Positions 27,651-35,784 of a DNA stretch of 50,119 nucleotides are shown here, in pieces. Each line of letters starts with the position of its first letter. Within the stretch, counting starts at the first letter, position 1. Made by a program: the position numbers and the translations under genes. The notes beneath the pieces were generated by a model. The model worked only from the letters and a program-made list of their open reading frames with translations, was not told the origin of the DNA and searched no databases. The stretch is from an uncultured Lachnospiraceae bacterium (GTDB lineage: Bacteria > Bacillota > Clostridia > Lachnospirales > Lachnospiraceae): the NCBI GenBank assembly GCA_947385425.1, contig CANDKY010000013.1, forward strand, positions 1 through 50,119, given 5' to 3'.

Positions 27651-29222
27651 CTGCCCAGTTCCCTCCCCGGCTTCGTTTACCGTCTCCCGCACCACAAACT
27701 GCGGCGAATTATTCATGGAAATATACATCCTCCCGACATACTCTCCCACCAGTCCCAGCATCACCATCATCATGCCGCCCATAAATACAATCGCCGCCAT
27801 CAGCGAACTGAACCCCAAAGGCACATCCGGGTTAATAAATTTCTTAACCACCGTATAAATCCCATACAAAAAACCGAAAGCAGAACAAATACCTCCGATT
27901 ACCATGGCAATCCGCAGCGGTTTCACGCTGAACGCGGTAAAACCGTTAAACCACAATGCCAGCAGCTTCCCAAACGTATAACCGGAAGTCCCCGTTTCCC
28001 TTTCCCTGTGGTTTACCGTCACATTGCTGATCCGTTTCGTGGTACGCAGTACCAGCCCGATGACATACGGATAAGCATTCGTATACCTTTTCATCTCTTC
28101 CACGACAAAACGCCTGGCCGCAAAATAACTGGACACATACAGTTCCTTCGGCTTCCCCAGCATCACCTTGGCCATTTCCTCATTTACCAGGCTTCCGAAA
28201 TTCCGGAACAAAGAATGCTTCTTATGCTCATATTTCGCATACACCACATCGGATCCCTTTTCTATCCCATCCAGCAGTTTTCCCACTTCATCGGCAGGCG
28301 TCTGCCCGTCGTCATCCAGACAAACGACGATATCCCCGTCCGCATAATGGAACCCTGCCATCAATGCCGCATGCTGGCCAAAATTCTTTGCCAGGTTAAT
28401 CCCCCGGATCCTCCCATCCTCCGCTGCCAGCCGCCGGATCGTCCCGAATGTATCGTCCGGCGAACTGTCATTTACGAGTATAATTTCATAACTATATCTT
28501 TTCCCATTTTCGCCCAATTCTTTCATAGCGGACTTAATTTCCGCCACCACCTTTGGCAGCGTGGCCTCCGAACGGTAACAGGGAATCACGAAACTTACCT
28601 TCTGCCCTCCCTCACAGCCTGCTTCCCCCACTCCAGGACACCCCCTGCCCCGGCTGTTCTTTTCCCATTCCGCCCGCTCCAGGCTCATGAAAAACATATC
28701 CTTTTTCTCACCGTCCGAACATTCCACCGCACGGAGTACTTCCCTTTTGGCGAAACCTGCCCGCTCATAACTCCTCACTGCCGCCTCATTATCCGTGAAT
28801 ACACGCAGCACCAGCCTGTCCAGTCCCATTTCCCCAAACGCATACCCTGCCGCCAGGCGCGCCGTCTCGGTGCCATACCCCTTTCCTGCCGCATCATCCT
28901 CACCGATGAAAATCCCATATTCCGCTTCCCCCTTCTCTCTGTCAATATCACGGAAATAAACACTGCCAACGGGACGCATGCTTTCCTTTTCACATATAAT
29001 AAACTGCACTACCTTACCCGTCTCCACCATCGACTCTATCCACTTCTCATGCCCCTGCGGCGTAAACGTCTCCCTATAGATGAAATGGCTCCTTACCCTC
29101 CCATTATTCCTCCATTTTACAATGTTTTCCGTATCCGTGCGCTCCATCTGCCGGAGCACTATATTCTGCCCTGTTACCCTGCTTTCCCGCATATACGAAA
29201 CCATGCCTTTCTCTTCTTTCAT
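27645..29222 (-). CDS. Fusion: GNAT amino-sugar N-acetyltransferase plus ArnC-type glycosyltransferase
   Basis: Residues about 15-185 form a GNAT acetyltransferase (IVLRQMERTDTENIVKWRNN, AGKGYGTETARLAAGYAFGEMG for acetyl-CoA binding, RSYERAGFAKREVLR), close to PseH/RimJ-like sugar acetyltransferases. After a short linker, residues 208-525 are a GT2 enzyme of the ArnC/GtrB type: SFVIPCYRSE, VNDSSPDDT, CLDDDGQTP (303-305), and two C-terminal helices (about 440-510) ending in GLVGEYVGRMYI. Such GT2s make polyprenyl-phosphate sugars. The gene overlaps the stop of the upstream membrane protein as ATGA; a second ATG at 29204 has a better SD. With the nearby WecE-like gene it suggests a route to Und-P-linked N-acetylated 4-amino sugar. 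Confidence 0.88.
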   Translation of the reverse strand: MKEEKGMVSYMRESRVTGQNIVLRQMERTDTENIVKWRNNGRVRSHFIYRETFTPQGHEKWIESMVETGKVVQFIICEKESMRPVGSVYFRDIDREKGEAEYGIFIGEDDAAGKGYGTETARLAAGYAFGEMGLDRLVLRVFTDNEAAVRSYERAGFAKREVLRAVECSDGEKKDMFFMSLERAEWEKNSRGRGCPGVGEAGCEGGQKVSFVIPCYRSEATLPKVVAEIKSAMKELGENGKRYSYEIILVNDSSPDDTFGTIRRLAAEDGRIRGINLAKNFGQHAALMAGFHYADGDIVVCLDDDGQTPADEVGKLLDGIEKGSDVVYAKYEHKKHSLFRNFGSLVNEEMAKVMLGKPKELYVSSYFAARRFVVEEMKRYTNAYPYVIGLVLRTTKRISNVTVNHRERETGTSGYTFGKLLALWFNGFTAFSVKPLRIAMVIGGICSAFGFLYGIYTVVKKFINPDVPLGFSSLMAAIVFMGGMMMVMLGLVGEYVGRMYISMNNSPQFVVRETVNEAGEGTGQK

Positions 29223-31042
29223 GTTATTTTATACACCCCGATAAGATCGCATACCGTATCTGTCAGTTCCAACTGCACCTCCACCCCCAATTCCCTGAAA
29301 TAGGAAGTAAAAACATCCGTACCTTTCTGCAGTTCCGCCATTATATACACATTGTCCTGATATAACAAAGCCTCCAGCATGGAATCCATCCCAAAAGCCT
29401 CCAGCTTCTTCCGGTGCGAAGGGCTTTTTACCAGCCAGCCGCCCATAATATCATAATTCCCTATACTGTTATCCACCTCCGCAAACATCTTCTCCGAATA
29501 CGGCGTAGACTGATACGGCTCCAGCGGATAAGAAACGGCGGAATACACATCCATAAAGTAAAAATTCCCGGGATGGGCCCTGCAATACCCCTTCATTCCC
29601 CTATCCACCGCATTCGCTGCGTCCCGGGCTTCATATTCCCTGTCTGTGCTTTCCACGCACTTTTGCGCCTCATATCCTACAGTGACCGCCAGAACCAGGG
29701 CAAGCGCCCCGTAAAACACCTTACCTGCCTTCTCCCCCTTCTGTGCCCCGTCCAGTTCCACACACAACATAGCGGCCAAAATGCAAAGCTCCATCCAATA
29801 TAAGGAATGGGTAATGCGTACCGGATCCCTTCCGCGCACCAATATAAACATCCACAATGCCGTCCTCACACAGAACAAAAACAGCAGCTTCCCGCCGCCA
29901 GCCCCCAGCTCCCGGTAAAATCCCTTCCCCTTTTTCCCCGCCGCGCATGCCGCCATTGCCAGGAATACGGTTATATAACCGGCCACCGCCCAATAATTCC
30001 ATGGATAATCGTCCGGCACTGCCGACCCTTCCGGTTCTTTATGGATATTCCGGTAAAAATACAATCCCAGCTTTTCCCGGAGCAATGCGGCAAAAGGCTG
30101 TTTTTCCGCCCTGCCCGCCAATTGATGTTCGGATATCCGATCCAGATCCTCAGCATCCAGCCCCTCTTCCAGCCCGAAATTATACTGTTCCAGCAGTAAT
30201 TCCTGCCCGCTCTCCGTCAGCCCCAGATCTCCATACAATCCCTCGTTCCCCTCATAAGGCGGAATCCCGTAAAAATCATACAACTGTGTCCGGCTGTTGA
30301 AAAACTCTGCATATTCTTTCCATTCCCTGCTGCCAAAAGCCGCGGCATTTATCCCCCATGCCATCGCCATACCCGCCAGGATTGCACCGATCACTGTCAG
30401 ATACTTCACCCTGTTGTCCCTGCTGAATATATCCTTTTCCAAAGACCAACGGTACATTCCCGACACACAGATTAACGGCAGCAACAACAAAAGCATCTCC
30501 GTCCGCAGCATATATGCCAGGACAGCCAGCAAAACCGCCGGAACATTCCTGCGTATGAAACTGCCCGGCTCCCCGTCCCAAGATGTAATAAACAGAAATG
30601 CCGCCGCTGCCGCCAGCATTGCACTGACAAACGTATATTGTACAAAAACCAGATGCGGCAGCAGAAAGGCCGCCGCCACTGCCCCCTCCGCTAACGCCAT
30701 CCCTGCCTTATGCCATGTGCTCTTCCCAAACCGCAGGCTCCTTTCCGCTGTCAGCCAGATACACCCGTACTGGCATAAACATAGAAATATGCCGTACACC
30801 GGAGCCTGCGGAAACACCCGGTATACCAGGCTGACTGCCAGGCTTAAGGGATAAAGCATCTGAATATTATGCCCCTCCGGCACCCCTGTATAAACCCCGG
30901 CCAAAGTATCTTTCATTGTTACATCATCGTTCAAATCATAATAATAATCATACCGGATACCAATCCCAACCAGAAGGGACAGTAACAGCGCCGACGCCAG
31001 TATTTTATTTTCATGCCTCACATAAAAGCCCTTAAGCCCCAT
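29219..31042 (-). CDS. Polytopic membrane protein, putative GT-C-type glycosyltransferase
   Basis: The 607-residue protein has a first helix (ILASALLLSLLVGIGI) followed by an acidic loop, YYYDLNDDVTMKDTLAGVYTGVPEGHN, of the kind that carries GT-C catalytic acids, then about ten more helices and a C-terminal extracytoplasmic domain (from about 490). No named family was recognised. The ATG at 31040-31042 has SD GAAGGAG inside the end of the aminotransferase gene (11-nt overlap), and its own stop overlaps the fusion gene. These tight couplings suggest that it transfers the Und-P-sugar made by the fusion protein. Confidence 0.65.
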   Translation of the reverse strand: MGLKGFYVRHENKILASALLLSLLVGIGIRYDYYYDLNDDVTMKDTLAGVYTGVPEGHNIQMLYPLSLAVSLVYRVFPQAPVYGIFLCLCQYGCIWLTAERSLRFGKSTWHKAGMALAEGAVAAAFLLPHLVFVQYTFVSAMLAAAAAFLFITSWDGEPGSFIRRNVPAVLLAVLAYMLRTEMLLLLLPLICVSGMYRWSLEKDIFSRDNRVKYLTVIGAILAGMAMAWGINAAAFGSREWKEYAEFFNSRTQLYDFYGIPPYEGNEGLYGDLGLTESGQELLLEQYNFGLEEGLDAEDLDRISEHQLAGRAEKQPFAALLREKLGLYFYRNIHKEPEGSAVPDDYPWNYWAVAGYITVFLAMAACAAGKKGKGFYRELGAGGGKLLFLFCVRTALWMFILVRGRDPVRITHSLYWMELCILAAMLCVELDGAQKGEKAGKVFYGALALVLAVTVGYEAQKCVESTDREYEARDAANAVDRGMKGYCRAHPGNFYFMDVYSAVSYPLEPYQSTPYSEKMFAEVDNSIGNYDIMGGWLVKSPSHRKKLEAFGMDSMLEALLYQDNVYIMAELQKGTDVFTSYFRELGVEVQLELTDTVCDLIGVYKIT

Positions 31043-32162
31043 AAAACTCCTTCACTTTTCCGGCAATATAATCCACTTCTTCCTCCGTCAGCTTATAAAA
31101 CATAGGGAGCCTCAGCAGCCGTTCGCTCTCCTTCGTCGTATACCGGTCTTCCCCGTGGAACCGCCCGAATTTTATCCCCGCGGGAGCCGAATGCAGCGGC
31201 ACATAGTGGAACACTGCCAGAATATTATTCGCCTTCAAAAAGTTAATCAATGCTCCCCTCTCTTCCAGATCCTTTGTTTTAATATAAAACATGTGGGCAT
31301 TATGTGTACACTCTTTTGGTATAAACGGCAGTTCTATCTTCCCGGCCTCCGCCAGCGGCGATAACAGTTCCCAATAACGGTTCCACCTCGCCAGACGGGT
31401 TTCGTTGATTTCATCAGCCATTTCCAACTGCGCATACAGATAAGCCGCGTTCATATCACTGGGCAGATAAGAGGAACCGTAATTCATCCACCGGTACTTG
31501 TCCACCTGTCCGCGGTAATATTTGCTCCTGTCCGTCCCCTTCTCCCTGAAAATCTCCGCGTCCTCAATATACTTTTTGTCCCGGATAAGCAAAGCGCCGC
31601 CTTCCCCCATACTGTAATTTTTCGTCTCGTGGAAGCTGAAACAGCCGAAATCACCGATTGCCCCCAATGCCCGCCCTTTATAAGAAGCCATAATCCCCTG
31701 TGCGGCATCCTCAATAACGAACAGCCCATGCCGCTTCGCTATGTCCATAATCCTGTCCATCTCACAGCCGACACCGGCATAATGGACCACCGCAATGGCT
31801 TTCGTCCTCTCCGTCACGGCCGCCTCTATCAGGTTTTCATCAATATTCATCGTGTCGGGCCGGATATCCACAAATACCGCTTTCGCCCCCCGCAGGACAA
31901 AAGCGTCCGCCGTGGACACAAAGGTGTAGGAAGGCATAATCACCTCATCCCCTTCCCCAATGTCCGCCAGCAATGCTGTCAGCTCCGTTGCATGCGTACA
32001 GGAAGTCGTCAGCAGGCACTTTTCCGTACCTGTCCTCTCTTCAATCCACTCGCTGCATTTCCTCGTAAACTCCCCGTCCCCGCATATCTTCTGGTTTTCC
32101 ACTGCCTGACGGATATAGTCCATCTCCTTCCCCGTAAACGGGGGTACATTAAAATTAATCAT
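31032..32162 (-). CDS. dTDP-4-amino-4,6-dideoxygalactose transaminase (WecE/RffA-like)
   Basis: A 376-residue DegT-family aminotransferase. NFNVPPFTGKEMDYIRQAV, GDGEFTRKCSEWIEERTG and TTSCTHATELTALL are WecE-like; IEDAAQGIMASYKGRALG holds D152 and the PLP lysine is K181 in SFHETKNYSMGEGGAL. WecE converts dTDP-4-keto-6-deoxyglucose to dTDP-4-amino-4,6-dideoxygalactose. No dTDP-glucose dehydratase is in the window, so its keto-sugar would come from elsewhere. The GNAT domain of the nearby fusion would acetylate the amine. The SD AGGAGG 6 nt before the ATG is continuous with the end of a hairpin module. Confidence 0.9.
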   Translation of the reverse strand: MINFNVPPFTGKEMDYIRQAVENQKICGDGEFTRKCSEWIEERTGTEKCLLTTSCTHATELTALLADIGEGDEVIMPSYTFVSTADAFVLRGAKAVFVDIRPDTMNIDENLIEAAVTERTKAIAVVHYAGVGCEMDRIMDIAKRHGLFVIEDAAQGIMASYKGRALGAIGDFGCFSFHETKNYSMGEGGALLIRDKKYIEDAEIFREKGTDRSKYYRGQVDKYRWMNYGSSYLPSDMNAAYLYAQLEMADEINETRLARWNRYWELLSPLAEAGKIELPFIPKECTHNAHMFYIKTKDLEERGALINFLKANNILAVFHYVPLHSAPAGIKFGRFHGEDRYTTKESERLLRLPMFYKLTEEEVDYIAGKVKEFYGA

Positions 32163-32166
32163 AAGT

Positions 32167-32278
32167 CCTCCTATTCCAGTCCCGCATCTGTGTGAAAAAT
32201 GCCCCCTCTATGGGAAGATTTCCGGCCGCAACCGCGTCCCGAAATCCTCCCGGGCATTTTTCACACAGATGCTGTTTT
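32167..32278 (-). repeat. Intercistronic hairpin module between two polysaccharide genes
   Basis: A perfect 21-bp inverted repeat (32184-32204 and 32252-32272, beginning GCATCTGTGTGAAAAATG) encloses further pairing GGGAAGATTTC/GAAATCCTCCC. On the transcribed strand the module begins AAAACAG right after the stop codon of the upstream membrane-protein gene and ends CGGGACTGGAATAGGAGG, so its last bases are the SD of the WecE-like gene. Shared flanks link it to modules near 5.5, 45.6 and 50.0 kb. It has no U-run after the stem in the direction of transcription, so it is not a normal terminator. Confidence 0.8.
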
Positions 32279-33985
32279 TTATTCCGGTTGGGCTGTATAA
32301 ACCTGGTAGTTGTTGTTTTCATATATGCAGGTGTATGGATGGGATTCGATAAAATCCAGAATCAAGTCTGTCTTCTCCCCCTCCGCCACCGGTTTCCCTG
32401 TCTCGTGGTGCAGTATTACCGTGGGCTGTCCTTCCAGTTCCATCAGGGCGCGGTCCAGCGCGTTATATGTGTTGCTCGGTATCTCCGGCCAGGTCGTGAA
32501 GATGGCCGACGGGACATCCAGGATATAACTGAGCCCCGGCGCATCCCCCCATATCAGTACCGGTTCCTGCGCCGCCCCGCTTTCTTCGCAGAAAGCAATC
32601 AAACCCGACAGGCTTTCCGCATTTTCGGCCGTTGTGTACATTCCCCGGAGTACGCCGCTGTTTTTTACCTGTGTGTCCCTTGCCTCCCCGTATATGCCGT
32701 CGCGGAATACATAATTTAACCCAAAACCAGTCCCCTGTACCAATGTCATAAACAGTATTAATACAAGGAATGCCTGCCATGGGAAATGCAGCGCCTGCTC
32801 CCGTGTCTTCCGCAAAAGGCGGCAGCAAAACCAAAGCGTATAGGGAGCTGCCAGAAACAGATTGTTCATATTCTGGTACGTGTAATTATTACTGCCCAAA
32901 GGAGTTATCAGCAAAACCAAAAGTACCACTGCCGCTGCCACCCGCTCCCTTTTATCCGCCGTTAAATACCCGGCGGCGCCCGCCAGCGCACAGCCGAGGG
33001 ACACAATAAGGAACAGCATCATCCATTGAAAAACACAGCCTTCATTATAATAACGCAGGGAAAACATCCCCTGTCCCCAATAAAACCGCAGCAATACAAT
33101 AATTCCTGCACAATAAAGCAGGCGCTTTCCCCTCTCAAACTTCCCCTTTCGCACCATAAACAGAACCATTCCTGCCGCCACGCACGGCACCATACAGGCC
33201 ATCCACTGAAACCCCGTCAGATAAGCGCCGGCTGTTGACGAAACCATTCCCCACAGCGTATAATCGGAAGCTTCCCCCGTCATACCAAACAGGCTTTCCA
33301 CCATACTGCCGAATGCGCCTGCCCCATACTTTGCCGCAATCAAGAGCAGCACACTGCCAAACCCGGCCAGATACCCGGCCAGACAAAAACCTGTCCTCTT
33401 TATTGTTACCCCAATTTTATCCCTGTACAACCATCCGGCATACCATACCGCCAAAATTAAAGCTGCTTCCGCCAGATTGGAAAAGCGCACCATCACATTC
33501 AGCCCCAGGCAGGCACCGGCCAGCACATAATAAACCGCCCTGTCCGTAAACAGTGCCTGGCATAAAAGCAGGCATCCTGCCGCAAAAAGAAAATACGTCA
33601 GATAATTATATAAAATCGTCGTCGGGCACCAGCATAACCCCAGCGCGATCATTTCGCCGAGAAACGCCGCCCAGGCCGGCATCCATCTTGCCGCCGCTGC
33701 ATAACAAAGCAAAGCAATCCCCGCTGCCAGAAGCCCTGTATATATATTCATTCCCAGTAAAGTATCTCCCATAGGAAGCCTCATCATGAATGCCCCCGCC
33801 ATATTTGCCAGATAAGTCGCCAGCACCCACGTTACATCCATCTCCTCCATAAACCGGTAATACCCCAGGGAATACGTCGTATCCGTAATATCAATCCCCT
33901 GATTTACCAGCAGCAAAGGAAATACCAGAAGCACAACAGGAAACACTATCCGACCCCATATTTTGTTCCTCCCTTCTGCCCTCAT
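32279..33985 (-). CDS. Polytopic membrane protein, putative GT-C-type glycosyltransferase
   Basis: A 568-residue protein with about eleven helices. After the first helix (IVFPVVLLVFPLLLVNQ) comes GIDITDTTYSLGYYRFMEEMD, an acidic extracytoplasmic loop of GT-C type; the C-terminal 130 residues are hydrophilic. No precise family was recognised. The ATG at 33983-33985 is chosen for SD AAGGAG; an upstream in-frame start would add 15 residues. A hairpin module follows the stop codon directly. Confidence 0.62.
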   Translation of the reverse strand: MRAEGRNKIWGRIVFPVVLLVFPLLLVNQGIDITDTTYSLGYYRFMEEMDVTWVLATYLANMAGAFMMRLPMGDTLLGMNIYTGLLAAGIALLCYAAAARWMPAWAAFLGEMIALGLCWCPTTILYNYLTYFLFAAGCLLLCQALFTDRAVYYVLAGACLGLNVMVRFSNLAEAALILAVWYAGWLYRDKIGVTIKRTGFCLAGYLAGFGSVLLLIAAKYGAGAFGSMVESLFGMTGEASDYTLWGMVSSTAGAYLTGFQWMACMVPCVAAGMVLFMVRKGKFERGKRLLYCAGIIVLLRFYWGQGMFSLRYYNEGCVFQWMMLFLIVSLGCALAGAAGYLTADKRERVAAAVVLLVLLITPLGSNNYTYQNMNNLFLAAPYTLWFCCRLLRKTREQALHFPWQAFLVLILFMTLVQGTGFGLNYVFRDGIYGEARDTQVKNSGVLRGMYTTAENAESLSGLIAFCEESGAAQEPVLIWGDAPGLSYILDVPSAIFTTWPEIPSNTYNALDRALMELEGQPTVILHHETGKPVAEGEKTDLILDFIESHPYTCIYENNNYQVYTAQPE

Positions 33986-34048
33986 CGCCTGCTCCTTTCC
34001 TGCCTTGCAATACTTTGCCAAATCCAACACAACTGCTTTTGCCGGAAT

Positions 34049-35185
34049 TTAATGGAAAATCCCATCCCAGCCCTGCACTTTTGCCGCAAACCGTGTCCGG
34101 GCCAGGTATCTGCCTGCGAACCGGAATATATTCAGCCGCACCGCATCCACAAAACTTCCCGCCATATACACCAACGCCGCCGAAGCAATCCAGTGGAGCA
34201 GAAATCCCAACAGGCCCGTTCCCTCCACCGGCCCCAGAAACTCTTCAATCCACCCCACCCATACATTCCGTATGGCAAGATGCTCATGGAACAGATACAC
34301 ACCGAAAGTAAATGCCGATAACCGGCATATCCCGTCCGCCGCCTTCCCCTCGGGTATCCTTACATACCCGAAAGCAAGAAACAGCCCGACAGCGCCCAGC
34401 AGGCACAAAATAAAATTGTAATGAAAAGGCAATTCAACCAGATAAGCCAATGCCCCTGTTTTCCCATAAAACAAATATGCCGATGCCGACAGGGCAAAAA
34501 CCAGCAATCCGCAACCCCCGTAACACACCCAGGCTCGCTTTGCCGTACCCAGGACGGGGCAGCCATACAGACGGATATAAGCCGCCAGAAGATATACGCA
34601 TAAAAACCAGCCAAAATCATATCCGAAATGATCCGTCACAAACTCTGCCGGAACCACACTCTTCACCCCGCAGAACATCAAAAACAGCCCGGCAAGCGCC
34701 GCCTGCATCTGCCGTTTCCCCATATGCTTCACCGCCGCATTCAGAAACGGCGTAAACAAATACAGAAGCACATAAGAAGTTGCAAACCAATAGTGCTCCG
34801 TATGCAAAGGGAACACATACGGCAGGAACTCATACCATCCTCCCCCGCCGTCCCAGTACCCCATACCGAACATAACCAAAGATACGATCAGCGAATAAAA
34901 TAATACCTGCCCGACAAGCGCCAGAATCCTCTTCACCCGGAATCCCGACCCCGCCAGAAAATAACCGCTGATCAACACATACACATTAACCGCCACTATA
35001 CAGAAAGATTCTATCAGCGTACCCAAAATCTGCCTGCCCTGCACCGCCTCGCCCGGCCGCAGCAGGCTTCCCGTATGGCTCATATAATGCAGCGTAATCA
35101 CCATAAACATGGACAAGATACGCAGCAATTCATAATTCGCCATCCTCCCTGGGCGCCCCGCCCCAGACTGATTCACCTGCCCCAT
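34049..35185 (-). CDS. Acyltransferase family 3 membrane protein (probable O-acetyltransferase)
   Basis: The 378-residue protein has the Acyltransferase_3 layout: an N-terminal RMANYELLRILSMFMVITLHYMSHTG block with the conserved arginine and histidine, then about ten helices, including YWFATSYVLLYLFTPFLNAAV and TFGVYLFHEHLAIRNVW. Family members O-acetylate sugars of surface polymers using cytoplasmic acetyl-CoA. The ATG at 35183-35185 has SD GAGGAGGG; a longer frame adds eight residues. It is transcribed after the GtrA gene. Confidence 0.85.
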   Translation of the reverse strand: MGQVNQSGAGRPGRMANYELLRILSMFMVITLHYMSHTGSLLRPGEAVQGRQILGTLIESFCIVAVNVYVLISGYFLAGSGFRVKRILALVGQVLFYSLIVSLVMFGMGYWDGGGGWYEFLPYVFPLHTEHYWFATSYVLLYLFTPFLNAAVKHMGKRQMQAALAGLFLMFCGVKSVVPAEFVTDHFGYDFGWFLCVYLLAAYIRLYGCPVLGTAKRAWVCYGGCGLLVFALSASAYLFYGKTGALAYLVELPFHYNFILCLLGAVGLFLAFGYVRIPEGKAADGICRLSAFTFGVYLFHEHLAIRNVWVGWIEEFLGPVEGTGLLGFLLHWIASAALVYMAGSFVDAVRLNIFRFAGRYLARTRFAAKVQGWDGIFH

Positions 35186-35302
35186 GATCCCTCCTCTGCT
35201 CCGGACCATCCGGCAAAGAATACCCGCTCCCCGAAAAGGATTTCCCGCCCTGTCCGTATCCCGGAATCCTTTCTGCCCTTCTTTGCCTATGGAACTGTCC
35301 CG

Positions 35303-35740
35303 CTACCCGTTCTTTTTCTTAAATATCCACAATTTACTGAAAAAATAGTTCGTAACAATCACCACAATATTCCCCACAAACTTGGCAATCATATCATCCA
35401 CGCTTACCGTTACCATCCCTACCACAATCACCTGCTCCAGCAGCCCGGTAGCAACCCTCGCGCTGACAAAAGCGCCGAACTCCTTCCAAACCCCCGCCTT
35501 ATCCTTCGTCCTGCTCTTAAACACAAACGTCCGGTTCGTCCAATAAGCAAACAAAACCGACACCACCCAGGCAAAAGCGGTCGCCGCCATTACCAGGAGC
35601 ACCTTTTCCTCATCCGCCCCCAGAAACCATGCCGCCAATGCATAAGAAACCATATTGACCACAAAAGCCAATCCCCCGAAGAACAGGTAATTCACAGCCT
35701 CCTCATACTTCTTATACATATCTATTGCAAACCTTATCAT
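35303..35740 (-). CDS. GtrA-like membrane protein
   Basis: This 145-residue protein with four helices matches the GtrA family: YLFFGGLAFVVNMVSYALAAW, WVVSVLFAYWTNRTFVFKSR, and a C-terminal IVVIVTNYFFSKLWIFKKKNG. GtrA proteins are linked to translocation or use of polyprenyl-phosphate sugars and often accompany GtrB/ArnC-type transferases, two of which are encoded in this window. It follows the ABC transporter gene, with SD GGTG upstream of the ATG. Confidence 0.9.
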   Translation of the reverse strand: MIRFAIDMYKKYEEAVNYLFFGGLAFVVNMVSYALAAWFLGADEEKVLLVMAATAFAWVVSVLFAYWTNRTFVFKSRTKDKAGVWKEFGAFVSARVATGLLEQVIVVGMVTVSVDDMIAKFVGNIVVIVTNYFFSKLWIFKKKNG

Positions 35741-35784
35741 ATAATAACACCTTTTTTATCCCTTTCTTTGGGTACCTTACCGCT

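Noticed and set aside
28008-29303. A 431-codon open frame on the plus strand
   Set aside because: It is antisense to the GNAT/glycosyltransferase fusion, has no recognisable domain and is rich in His, Pro and Arg as expected of a shadow frame in GC-rich coding DNA.
32252-32285. A possible plus-strand rho-independent terminator (stem followed by a T-run)
   Set aside because: No plus-strand gene ends here; the T-run is the complement of AAAACAG that begins each module on the minus strand, and the stem is far longer than a usual terminator.
35230-35275. Another full hairpin module upstream of the acyltransferase gene
   Set aside because: Only the inner stem (AAAGGATTTCC and GGAATCCTTT) resembles the family; the constant ends are missing, so at most it is a relic.
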